A DNA stretch of 41,484 nt, taken from positions 1-41,484 of the forward strand of contig WUUP01000015.1 in the NCBI GenBank assembly GCA_009833045.1. The letters are read 5' to 3'. The translations under genes were made by a program, and so were the position numbers. The stretch comes from Saprospirales bacterium GYS_P2D (lineage in GTDB: Bacteria; Bacteroidota; Bacteroidia; Chitinophagales; Saprospiraceae). A model generated the notes under the pieces. That model was not told the origin of the DNA, did no database searches, and was given only the letters and a program-made list of their open reading frames with translations. Below are positions 1 through 8,225 of the stretch, piece by piece; positions within the stretch are counted from its first letter, which is position 1, and each line of letters starts with the position of its first letter.

Positions 1-56
1 TCTTATCAAAAATAGTGTAACATACTGTCAGTCAAGCCTTTATCAGGGTGCGGTTT

Positions 57-123
57 GTTCAACGTCTAGTACATGCGGCGTGGCGGCGTTTAGCCGACAT
101 GATCGTCATGTACATTGTTATAG
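57..123 (-). other. attC-like recombination site (imperfect palindrome)
   Basis: Read on the minus strand, the site runs TATAAC (122-117), a 3-nt spacer, GTACATG (113-107), a central part with smaller GC-rich inverted repeats, CATGTAC (75-69), a 5-nt spacer and GTTGAAC (63-57). The last element fits the GTTRRRY core of integron attC sites. The 7-bp inner arms are perfectly complementary, and the outer arms pair at four or five of six positions. The TAA stop of the neighbouring gene lies inside the left core element, as is common in gene cassettes. No second site was found upstream of that gene and no integrase is in the window, so this would be a solitary cassette end. An ordinary terminator-like hairpin is the alternative. 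Confidence 0.45.
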
Positions 124-765
124 CCAGGCTTTCTTCATTTTATGTTTGATATACTCTTTATTTATAAAACAATAATGACCACAAATTAGAATTTTGTATT
201 CATCGTCTTTTGTTTGAATCATTTTTGTTTCTGTCATACTATCAGTTTGTTCGTATTTCTTCCAGTTATGCACTCGAAAGTTCTTTGTCCCAATTGCATC
301 ATGCAATGATTGTAAAAACTGTTCTCCGCTACCGAAGTTCTCAGAGAATTTATCTTCTCTTTCCTCATTGGTTAGGTTTGCAAAACGATTTATTTTAAAT
401 GGATTGTGCATCCTAAATTTCAACGTTCCTACTTGAAAATCAAATGAGATGAAAGATAATTCATAAAGATCAATTTCATAGTTCACACTATTTAGAATCG
501 GCTTTTGTTTAAGTTCGTTATTTATTAATTGTTGAATTTCATAAAGTTCAAGTTTCTCATGGTCAATATCTAATGCTCGGGCCAATTCATGTTTTGATTC
601 CTTTGTTTTATAGTTCAACAATATAAGCTCATTGTAGATTTCAATCGGCAATTCTGTAGTTAAAACCTCTTCACTCGTATAAAGCCAATTTTCAAATTCC
701 TCTATTGAACTTTGTCCCTTTAGGATGTCAAGAAATTTTTCTTCATATGTGTTTATCTTAATCAA
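118..765 (-). CDS. Hypothetical protein, possible orphan integron cassette
   Basis: This is a 215-residue soluble protein that I do not recognise. It is rich in Glu, Lys and Asn, with no signal peptide or membrane segment. The N-terminal part (about 1-85) looks helical and its 'EEFENWLY' stretch resembles small bacterial immunity-type or accessory proteins; that is an impression, not a family assignment. The only start consistent with the full length is TTG at 765. No in-frame ATG lies near the 5' end, so the start is uncertain. Base composition is visibly more AT-rich than the neighbouring queE and helicase genes. Together with the attC-like site overlapping its stop codon, this suggests a horizontally acquired cassette. 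Confidence 0.6.
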   Translation of the reverse strand: MIKINTYEEKFLDILKGQSSIEEFENWLYTSEEVLTTELPIEIYNELILLNYKTKESKHELARALDIDHEKLELYEIQQLINNELKQKPILNSVNYEIDLYELSFISFDFQVGTLKFRMHNPFKINRFANLTNEEREDKFSENFGSGEQFLQSLHDAIGTKNFRVHNWKKYEQTDSMTETKMIQTKDDEYKILICGHYCFINKEYIKHKMKKAWL

Positions 766-806
766 GTTCGATTTTATTTTTTGCTTGTCTATAACTCATA
801 TATACC

Positions 807-831
807 AGATCAAAACCCATGTTTTTGATCT
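807..831. repeat. 9-bp inverted repeat upstream of the orphan gene
   Basis: AGATCAAAA (807-815) and TTTTGATCT (823-831) are perfect inverted copies around a 7-nt loop. The repeat lies about 42 nt upstream of the TTG start of the minus-strand orphan gene, in the 258-bp gap before queE. It could be an operator or a hairpin in the leader. There is no clear T-tract, so a terminator is less likely. Confidence 0.4.
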
Positions 832-1023
832 ACATACCTTGTCCATTCATACACCCTAAGGTACAATAGCCACTTAATAAGTGAGATATATCAAAACTGA
901 AATTTCAAATCTAATTTCCAGATTCAAGTTCAGAACTCCCTACCAGCCAATCCAACCCCTCTTGCATTAATTGGTATTTCTGCAGTACTTTCGCAGCCCT
1001 TTTCTAAAAAATAGAGGCCATAG

Positions 1024-1653
1024 ATGTACAGCGTCAAAGAGATATACTATACCATACAGGGCGAAGGTGTCCACACTGGACAGGCTGCCGTATTCTTGCG
1101 ATTCGCTGGGTGCAATCTCTGGTCAGGCCTCGAGAAAGATCGAGAGACTGCTATCTGTCGGTTTTGTGACACGGACTTCTGGGGCACTGATGGGGAGAAT
1201 GGTGGCAAGTATACAGCGGCTGAGCTCGCTGCACTCTGCAAGTCTCTCTGGCCTAAAGATGTAGCTGGCAAACCTTTCATCGTATGTACTGGTGGCGAGC
1301 CGCTCCTACAGCTGGACGCTGAGCTCATCACGGCTCTGAAGAAAGAAGACTTTTTCATCGCTATTGAGACGAATGGCACTATCGAGCCTCCTGCAGGTAT
1401 CGACTGGATCTGTGTCAGCCCCAAAGCAAACGCCAAACTAAAAATCACTACCGGTGACGAACTCAAACTCGTCTACCCACAGATAGAAAACACACCTGAT
1501 CAGTTCATCGATATGGACTTCCAGTTTTTCTCCCTACAGCCACTCGATGATAAACAGCAGACAGCACATATCAAGGCCTGCGTAGATTATGTCAAGACTC
1601 ATCCCAAGTGGACACTCAGCCTACAGACGCATAAGATATTGGGCATCGACTAA
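1024..1653 (+). CDS. queE: 7-carboxy-7-deazaguanine synthase (radical SAM)
   Basis: QueE converts 6-carboxy-tetrahydropterin to 7-carboxy-7-deazaguanine, the ring-contraction step toward queuosine and other 7-deazaguanines. The 209-residue protein opens with the family-typical 'YTIQGEG' substrate-binding stretch. It carries the cluster cysteines as C30-x14-C45-x2-C48, the expanded spacing of the E. coli-like QueE subgroup rather than the usual CxxxCxxC. 'TGGEPLLQ' follows, as in other radical SAM enzymes, and the length is normal. The ATG at 1024 is well placed. No other queuosine gene is nearby. Its stop is 8 bp from the stop of the converging helicase gene, with no terminator between them. 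Confidence 0.95.
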   Translation: MYSVKEIYYTIQGEGVHTGQAAVFLRFAGCNLWSGLEKDRETAICRFCDTDFWGTDGENGGKYTAAELAALCKSLWPKDVAGKPFIVCTGGEPLLQLDAELITALKKEDFFIAIETNGTIEPPAGIDWICVSPKANAKLKITTGDELKLVYPQIENTPDQFIDMDFQFFSLQPLDDKQQTAHIKACVDYVKTHPKWTLSLQTHKILGID

Positions 1654-1661
1654 AGATCGCA

Positions 1662-4600
1662 TCAGTCTAATAGTGTACAGCGACTCATCAAGTCAGCATA
1701 GCCAGGATCCTTGCTCAGTATTTCTTGATTGCCGATGAGGATGAACTGCTCTCTGGCTCTCGTAAAGGCTACATTGAGCTTACGATCGATCCCATCTCTC
1801 GACATCGAGACTAATCCTCTCAACTGAAAAGCATAGTTGACACAAGTGGACATGATGATGATATCTCTGGCACCGCCCTGATATCTCTCGACCGTATCCA
1901 CCGTGATGATCCCTATGAGATCCCCGAGTCCCTGCTGCTCCATCTCCTGTAGTATCCGAGCGATCTGAGCTCGATAGGGTGTGATGATACCGATACTCTC
2001 GGGAGTCAGATCCCGTCCATACTGATCATAGAGGTCGAGGATGTCCATGATCAAGGCGACACAGGCGACGGCTTCATGCTCATTGACCTTGATACTATCC
2101 GATACTATGTCTACCTCGGAGGATAGATAGAGCATCCGCTGAGATGATAGTGGCCCATCATCCCGACTGCTATAGAGATACTCCGCTCGCAGACGGTCGA
2201 GCTGCGGCAGCAGTCTGAGGGTATTCTGATAGTAGCGATCATTAGGAAAATCTAAAAGATCCTGATGCATACGTCCTTGATAGCTGAGCTGTCCGATGTG
2301 AGTCGTCCAGCCCTGTGCCGCAGCTCTACGATATAGCCGCTCAAAGAGCGAATCTGCAAAATTTTCGATACCGATCTCTCGGAGTGCCTCACTCTGTATC
2401 GAGCTATTACTTTGATCTTGGAGTACTACCGCTGGCAGCTGCTGATGGTCTCCGATCAGGACAAATTTGTCAAATCTCGATAGCAGTCCTATGAGATTAG
2501 CATCGAGGATCTGTGAGGCCTCATCGATGATAGCTATATCAAAATCTAATAACTCAAAAAGTGCATGCTTACCCAGTACAGAGGCGACCGTACCCACATA
2601 TATTCGAGTCTGTCCCGCCATCTCGACTACCTCGTCTCGTCGGGATAGCTGCCCGAGGCGACTCTCGAGCAGGAGATCTGCATAGCTCGGATCAGTGCTA
2701 TATCGAGAGCCGACACGTATGATATGATCTCGGAGTCCAGCAGCGGATATAGCGTGACAGATCTCATCCACGGCCCGATTAGTATAGGCCATGTACAGCA
2801 CTCGATGCTCCGTATGCTGATAGTAGTAGTCCGCCAGACGTCTGACGATCATACTGGTCTTGCCAGTGCCTGGAGGGCCCCAGAGTAGATAGTAGTCGTC
2901 AGCGGCTATGATCTCGTGGAGTAGCTCATGCTGCTCATTGGTGAGCTCACTATCTGTAGTCAGGGCTGGTACATCTCTGACGGTCGGAGCCGAAAGTCCC
3001 AATATCAGATCTCGATACGATTCATCAGCCTCGGCATACTCGAGGATATTGCGAGTCATCCCATAATATCCCGTATCGAGTACATCGTGCTCGACATTCC
3101 AGTAGGGATGCACGCTGAATATATCGTCCTGCTCCTGTCGTGATCGCAGTCGTATCGTCACTCGATCTCCATCGACAGCTATCACACTACATTTGAATAC
3201 TTGATCCTTCAGGATATCATCTTGACGTCCATGATCAGCGTAGAGTACTCCTATATCCCCTACTCTGAAGTTGCTGAGCTCAGCAGACTCTGCTGTTTTA
3301 TGAAGTACCAAGAGTGGATTTTCTTCTGTGGAGTGATCCTCGACGATCTCCATATGGTTGAGTATGTTAAACTGATCCATCTTGATACTCAGATCATCTC
3401 GCCAGAGTGATGCGAGCCCTGATAGTCGCTCTTGGCTATCATCTCCGAGCTTGCTGAGTCGCTGCTCTCGGAGGACGAATCTCACCAGCTCTGTACAGTA
3501 CATCCGATCGAGCTCTCGGAGCGGAGCGAAGGCTTTCTTCAGCCGATTAAAATCTCGGAGCTGAAATCCATTGAGGCGCTCTCCCCACTGTACGTGAAAG
3601 TCCCGGATGACCTCTACCAGATCATCTGCATGCTGTAGTCGATGCTCGAGCAGGAGGAGCTTGTTTCTATACTTGGCGGTCTCTCGCTGCTGCGCTTTGA
3701 TGGTCGGCGCATGCTTGAGATTATTAGACATGGGCTGTGAGTAGAGTATGAAGTTACTCCGCTTAGTCCGATAGCCATAGACCGACTCTATGAGCATGTC
3801 GTATAGTAGTGTCTGGTGATAGTGATTATTATTGAGCCCGAAGCTATTCGCCCGAAAGGGCTTACCACTTTTGAGCTCTATGATAGAGGCGTGATCCGCA
3901 GACCGACAGAGCAGATCGAGGCGACCCTGTATACCATACTTAGTCGAGTAGAATGCCGGCTCTATGTAAGATTGATTTTTATCTATACCAATCTCCTGGA
4001 AGTCAGTGGTCACTACCCTCTTCAGATGCTGAAAGTGCTGACGCAGTTTATGCACCATATCTCGGACCTCCTCATCACTCATCGTAGCCAGACCTAATGG
4101 ATCTAATGCAAATACTCTCGGCATCAGCTCACCAAACTCTACCTCCGGATGATATAGCAGCTGATCGAGGAAGTAGTTAGCAATATTTCCTATGGTAAGT
4201 GGAGCACTGGATCGATTGGGATGAAACTTCCTCAATAGGAATCCCAACTCATGACTATGCTGCGCCCCAAAACATTCGGCAATAGCCGTCACATCATACA
4301 GATAGTCTGGCTCAAATACGAAATAAGATGGATAATAGATCCCCTCCTCATCTCGCTCGATCTCTATGAGATTGCACAGGATCGGCAGCATGCGCTGGAC
4401 ATATAGCTGCTCGATGATACTGGCGAAATCCTCATTGCGATCTGCACGACCATATGATATAGTGATCGCACCAAAGGGCTCCTCGGTGATCTCGGCATAG
4501 ATATGCTTAGTCTCGAGATCGACCTCCTTAGCATATACTCGGAGCTGCGGGATGAAGTCATACTCCTGATCATGATGTCGCTGACTGATCTCATCATAGA

Positions 4601-4964
4601 GCGCTGTGATATCGATATCCGCATAGACCTCGACTGAGAGTATCTCTCTCGTGAGTATGGCCACTGCAGCCTGACTCAGACGTAGTCGGAGATCGACCTC
4701 CTCATCCTGTCTCTGGCGTCCGAGTATGCGATATAGGTGTAGGATATAGGACTCCCGTCCGGATATCCCATAGTGGCCGACCAGATAAGAGATCCTACTG
4801 AATAGACTTGTGAACTGAATGTTATGTTTTTCGGTAGTCTGTGCTATGATATACCGGATCAGTTGATTGAGTCTACTGCATCGCTGTACCTTAGTGATCT
4901 CGGACTGATCCAGTAGGTGAATAAAGCGGAGGACGGAGTCTCTGAACTGATCAATATCATCCAT
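1662..4964 (-). CDS. Dna2-like nuclease-helicase (PD-(D/E)XK plus SF1B/UPF1-like helicase)
   Basis: This large cytoplasmic DNA-processing enzyme has about 1,100 residues. The N-terminal third is unassigned. A RecB-like nuclease core follows at about 340-375, with 'GRLD' and then 'IIELKSGK', the metal-binding D...ExK pattern. After a β-rich segment comes a superfamily 1 helicase: Walker A 'GPPGTGKT' near residue 693, Walker B 'DEAS' near 813, 'GDHQQLP' (motif III), 'VDTVERYQG' (motif V) and 'NVAFTRAR' (motif VI). The order matches Dna2-type fusions. I did not see the spaced cysteines of a Dna2 or AddB iron-sulfur cluster. I place the start at the ATG at 4964; an upstream in-frame TTG at 4985 would add seven residues. 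It is not near recBCD or addAB genes, so a repair or end-processing role is inferred from family alone. Confidence 0.88.
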   Translation of the reverse strand: MDDIDQFRDSVLRFIHLLDQSEITKVQRCSRLNQLIRYIIAQTTEKHNIQFTSLFSRISYLVGHYGISGRESYILHLYRILGRQRQDEEVDLRLRLSQAAVAILTREILSVEVYADIDITALYDEISQRHHDQEYDFIPQLRVYAKEVDLETKHIYAEITEEPFGAITISYGRADRNEDFASIIEQLYVQRMLPILCNLIEIERDEEGIYYPSYFVFEPDYLYDVTAIAECFGAQHSHELGFLLRKFHPNRSSAPLTIGNIANYFLDQLLYHPEVEFGELMPRVFALDPLGLATMSDEEVRDMVHKLRQHFQHLKRVVTTDFQEIGIDKNQSYIEPAFYSTKYGIQGRLDLLCRSADHASIIELKSGKPFRANSFGLNNNHYHQTLLYDMLIESVYGYRTKRSNFILYSQPMSNNLKHAPTIKAQQRETAKYRNKLLLLEHRLQHADDLVEVIRDFHVQWGERLNGFQLRDFNRLKKAFAPLRELDRMYCTELVRFVLREQRLSKLGDDSQERLSGLASLWRDDLSIKMDQFNILNHMEIVEDHSTEENPLLVLHKTAESAELSNFRVGDIGVLYADHGRQDDILKDQVFKCSVIAVDGDRVTIRLRSRQEQDDIFSVHPYWNVEHDVLDTGYYGMTRNILEYAEADESYRDLILGLSAPTVRDVPALTTDSELTNEQHELLHEIIAADDYYLLWGPPGTGKTSMIVRRLADYYYQHTEHRVLYMAYTNRAVDEICHAISAAGLRDHIIRVGSRYSTDPSYADLLLESRLGQLSRRDEVVEMAGQTRIYVGTVASVLGKHALFELLDFDIAIIDEASQILDANLIGLLSRFDKFVLIGDHQQLPAVVLQDQSNSSIQSEALREIGIENFADSLFERLYRRAAAQGWTTHIGQLSYQGRMHQDLLDFPNDRYYQNTLRLLPQLDRLRAEYLYSSRDDGPLSSQRMLYLSSEVDIVSDSIKVNEHEAVACVALIMDILDLYDQYGRDLTPESIGIITPYRAQIARILQEMEQQGLGDLIGIITVDTVERYQGGARDIIIMSTCVNYAFQLRGLVSMSRDGIDRKLNVAFTRAREQFILIGNQEILSKDPGYADLMSRCTLLD

Positions 4965-5118
4965 AGTGTCAGGATTATTACACAATAAAGTAAAATACTA
5001 CTGAGCAAAAGAAACAAAATGTGTGACTAATAGCGGTACATGGCGTATTAACATATGTATGATTTCTTTTTTTAACACTCTTCATACAAGAACATTATTA
5101 ACTCAAAACAAATTTTAA

Positions 5119-6561
5119 ATGTCAATCAATCTTGTTGATTTATTAAAAAGCGAAGTTGGATCACAGCTTCTGGGACCAGCTTCAAAATTCTTGGGAGAAT
5201 CAGAATCTTCTACTCAAAAGGCCTTAGGTGGCATTCTTCCTTCTATCCTTGGCGGAATGATGGATAAGGGCTCTAACGCTGCAGGCGCTGGAGACATCAT
5301 GGACATGTTCAGCAAATTTGACGGAGACATGAGCAGCAACATCGGAGATATCTTCGGTGGTGGCAGTCAGTCAGGTGGACTCAGCAGTCTACTTACAGGC
5401 GGGTCAGGCGTACTTGGGATGCTCTTCGGCAATAACAAATTAGGATCTCTTATCGACTTAGTGACTTCATTCAGTGGTATGAAGAAGAGCTCTTCTTCTA
5501 CTTTATTGAAGCTTGCAGCTCCTTTCATCATGAGCTTCATCGGTAAGAAAGTAAAGTCAATGGGACTTGATGCACTTGGTCTGACTAAGCTATTAGGTGA
5601 GCAGCAGAGCTTTGTGAAAGATGCACTTCCATCAGGATTTGGTAGCGCTCTCGGCATAGCAGGACTCGGCGGTGCTGACAATATCATAGAAAAAGCAGTC
5701 GACACTCTCGACGATGCTAAAGATACAGTGATCAATACTGGCGCAGCTGCAGCTAAAAAAGCAGCAGACGCAGCAGGTGATGTAGCTAACACAGCTAAGA
5801 ATGTAGGTGGAGCGGCTGCAGGTGCAGCTAAAAACGTAGGTGGAGCAGCAGTAGACGCTGGTAAGAAAGGCGGCAGCATGCTCATGAAGTGGTTACTTCC
5901 CGCTTTATTGGCTCTATTAGTACTCGGATGGCTCGGTAGCAGAGGATGCAATACTGGTGTAGATGCACTCGATAGCGCTGCAGAGTCAGTGACTAAGACT
6001 ACAGAGAATGTAGCTAAAGGTGCTGCTGATGCAGTAAAAGATGGTGCAAATGCAGTAGCTGACGCTGCCGGTGACGCTATGGCACTCACAGGAGATGCGC
6101 TTAAAGGTGCATTTGGAGCAGTAAACGCTACAGCTAAAGCAGCTCTTGACAAAGTAGAATTCGCTACTGGATCTATCGGATCACAGTTCATGGATTTCAT
6201 CAACGGAGGATTCTCTGGTGATAATAAATTCACTTTCAACAACTTGACATTTGATAGTGGATCATCTGTGATCAAAGGAGAGTCTGTAAATGAAGTAGAC
6301 AATCTCGGCGCTATCCTAAAAGCATACGAAGATGTAAAAATCATCGTAGAAGGATACACTGACAATACTGGAGACGCTGCTGCTAATCAGCAACTATCTC
6401 TCAATAGAGCGACTGCTGTCAAAGAAAGACTCGTAGCTCAAGGTATCGACGGAGCAAGAATCGCAGTAGAAGGATATGGCTCAGCTAATCCTATAGCTAC
6501 TAACGATACTCCAGAAGGTAGAGCTCAAAATAGAAGAATCGAAGTACGAGTGACTAAATAA
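5119..6561 (+). CDS. DUF937-OmpA fusion envelope protein
   Basis: This 480-residue protein has three parts. Residues 1 to about 150 resemble DUF937 (YidB-like), Gly/Ser-rich with 'QKALGGILPSILGGMM'. About 150-250 is an Ala/Lys-rich helical stretch with repeated 'AAKNVGGAA'-like units, reminiscent of LEA-type sequence. A single hydrophobic segment (about 254-276) follows, then a second Ala/Lys/Asp-rich linker, and an OmpA-like peptidoglycan-binding domain at about 365-480 with 'GYTDNTGD' and 'NRRIEV'. There is no N-terminal signal peptide, so the TM would hold it in the inner membrane with the OmpA domain in the periplasm (inference). A strong terminator follows, so it is probably monocistronic. 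Confidence 0.88.
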   Translation: MSINLVDLLKSEVGSQLLGPASKFLGESESSTQKALGGILPSILGGMMDKGSNAAGAGDIMDMFSKFDGDMSSNIGDIFGGGSQSGGLSSLLTGGSGVLGMLFGNNKLGSLIDLVTSFSGMKKSSSSTLLKLAAPFIMSFIGKKVKSMGLDALGLTKLLGEQQSFVKDALPSGFGSALGIAGLGGADNIIEKAVDTLDDAKDTVINTGAAAAKKAADAAGDVANTAKNVGGAAAGAAKNVGGAAVDAGKKGGSMLMKWLLPALLALLVLGWLGSRGCNTGVDALDSAAESVTKTTENVAKGAADAVKDGANAVADAAGDAMALTGDALKGAFGAVNATAKAALDKVEFATGSIGSQFMDFINGGFSGDNKFTFNNLTFDSGSSVIKGESVNEVDNLGAILKAYEDVKIIVEGYTDNTGDAAANQQLSLNRATAVKERLVAQGIDGARIAVEGYGSANPIATNDTPEGRAQNRRIEVRVTK

Positions 6562-6594
6562 GTCAAACGACTCGAATACCAACTTTTAAACTTG

Positions 6595-6631
6595 AAGAGG
6601 TTGTCTCAGCACTGAGACAGCCTCTTTTTTT
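6595..6631 (+). terminator. Rho-independent terminator after the DUF937-OmpA gene
   Basis: AAGAGG and TGTCTC pair with GAGACA and CCTCTT around AGCACT, with one G-T wobble, and a run of T follows. It lies 33 nt after the stop codon. Confidence 0.85.
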
Positions 6632-6711
6632 ATGCTCAATCTACTGGCGTAGTATTATCAGAGAGTATATTGTGTATTGTGTACGCACGTATCAAGTCGA
6701 CATATCACTCT

Positions 6712-8172
6712 ATGGGCTATCGAGTCATACTGATCATCGCCGTCCTACTATCTGCGATGCTCAGATGGCGTATATACACTACTGATCTGATCGGTATCCA
6801 TCTCTGGCGACAGACTCAGACTCAGTGGAATATCAAAAACTTCGCTGACTATAGTCTGAATATCCTATACCCTCGTACTGCTGCCCTCAATGAGGACTTT
6901 GATAATGTAGTCTTATTGGAATTCCCAATCATGCAGTGGCTCATCGGGGTACTCTATCGTGTGACAGGTACAGAGGCTATATTCTTGACCCGGTTTAGTT
7001 TATTCGCTATCAGTATAGTCACTACTATCGGTATGTATAGATGGCTCAGTCACTGGTACCGATCTCAGTATACAGGAGCTTTGACAGCCTCCCTATTTCT
7101 TTTCTCCCCACTATACTACTATTATGCGATTAATCCTTTGCCAGATGTCTTTGCACTCTGCATGGTCGCTTGGTTTTGCTATCACTTCTCTCAGTACATG
7201 GAGCGTCCTACATATCGGAGTTTGATCTTATCTGCTTCCTTTATTTCCCTCGCTATCTTATCCAAGCTGCCATTTATAGTTTTTGGTGGTGGAGTGGCGA
7301 CATACGCTATGTACCTGATCATAGAGAGATCGTGGGGGCAGATCCGTGATGTAGTGATAGCATTTTCTCTCAGTCTCATCGCTCCCATGATGTGGTATCT
7401 CAGAGCTTCCAGATCTTGGGATCGAGAGGGACCTATTGCTGGTATTTTTGCGGCTGATATGTCATTGATGGATATCTGGCAGCTGATCAGTTGTCATTTG
7501 ACGCATTGGTGGATACAGCTTATAGTAGGTATCCCCACTTTTCTGCTCTTGATGATCGGCGGCGTTTTGATTATTCGGGATCAGAGGGGCAAGAGGCTAT
7601 CATATCGGGCTGCATTCGTACTTGGCTCTGCCCTATTCTTATTAATCTACTATATCTACGAACTCAATATCATAGCCAAGGTGCATGATTACTACATGCT
7701 CCCTTTCTTGCCATTACTATTTCTGATCATTGGTCAAGCTACACAGATACTTCAGCGCTGGAGTACTGCGGCCCGCACTATATTGGCCACCGTACTCCTA
7801 TTCGCTGCAGCGGGCTATTCATATCATACTATGCAGCCCAGATGGAGCCTTGAGATGTCATATTTTAATGAAGACGTCATCCAATACAAGGAAGAGCTGA
7901 AAGCCGCTGTCCCGGCGAATTCTCCAAGTATTTTTATCAATGATGGTAGTGCCTGTATATTTTCATATTATATGGATCAGTGGGGATATATGTTTGCTGA
8001 GGACCATCTGCCGGCAGGCTGGATAGCACATATGATCACAAAGGGCGGCGTCCAGTATATGTATAGCGACAGTCGTATAGTCGACCAAAATCCAGAAACA
8101 CAACAGTTTATTGATAGTCTGCTGCTACAAAAAGGTGATGTGCACGTTTATAAGTTAAAACCCTTAGATTAA
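6712..8172 (+). CDS. GT-C type membrane glycosyltransferase (ArnT/PMT-like, GT39-related)
   Basis: This polytopic inner-membrane protein of about 486 residues has roughly ten hydrophobic segments. A charged first periplasmic loop contains 'HLWRQTQTQ' and then 'NEDFDNV', the position of the acidic catalytic residues in GT-C enzymes. The family transfers sugars from polyprenyl-phosphate donors to proteins or lipids; the substrate here cannot be told. A short soluble C-terminal tail (about 390-486) follows the last TM. I place the start at ATG 6712, just before the first TM; in-frame TTG/GTG codons from 6670 would add up to 14 residues. It stands between the OmpA-like gene and the protease gene on the same strand, 53 bp before the latter, so the pair may be co-transcribed. 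Confidence 0.75.
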   Translation: MGYRVILIIAVLLSAMLRWRIYTTDLIGIHLWRQTQTQWNIKNFADYSLNILYPRTAALNEDFDNVVLLEFPIMQWLIGVLYRVTGTEAIFLTRFSLFAISIVTTIGMYRWLSHWYRSQYTGALTASLFLFSPLYYYYAINPLPDVFALCMVAWFCYHFSQYMERPTYRSLILSASFISLAILSKLPFIVFGGGVATYAMYLIIERSWGQIRDVVIAFSLSLIAPMMWYLRASRSWDREGPIAGIFAADMSLMDIWQLISCHLTHWWIQLIVGIPTFLLLMIGGVLIIRDQRGKRLSYRAAFVLGSALFLLIYYIYELNIIAKVHDYYMLPFLPLLFLIIGQATQILQRWSTAARTILATVLLFAAAGYSYHTMQPRWSLEMSYFNEDVIQYKEELKAAVPANSPSIFINDGSACIFSYYMDQWGYMFAEDHLPAGWIAHMITKGGVQYMYSDSRIVDQNPETQQFIDSLLLQKGDVHVYKLKPLD

Positions 8173-8225
8173 TCTCAAGTTTTAAATAGATTATTCGGTA
8201 TTTTAATCTCTTATCAAGCTATCGT

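Noticed and set aside
986-993. TACTTTCG as a promoter box for queE
   Set aside because: It has one mismatch to TAnnTTTG and no well-spaced -33 element, so it is too weak to annotate.
1047-1466. Open frame opposite queE
   Set aside because: QueE is unmistakable on the plus strand; the opposite frame is Ser/Pro-rich shadow sequence.
5367-6365. 332-codon open frame on the minus strand opposite the DUF937-OmpA gene
   Set aside because: It mirrors the Ala/Gly-rich codons of the real gene, has no recognisable domain, and the plus-strand protein has clear DUF937 and OmpA domains.
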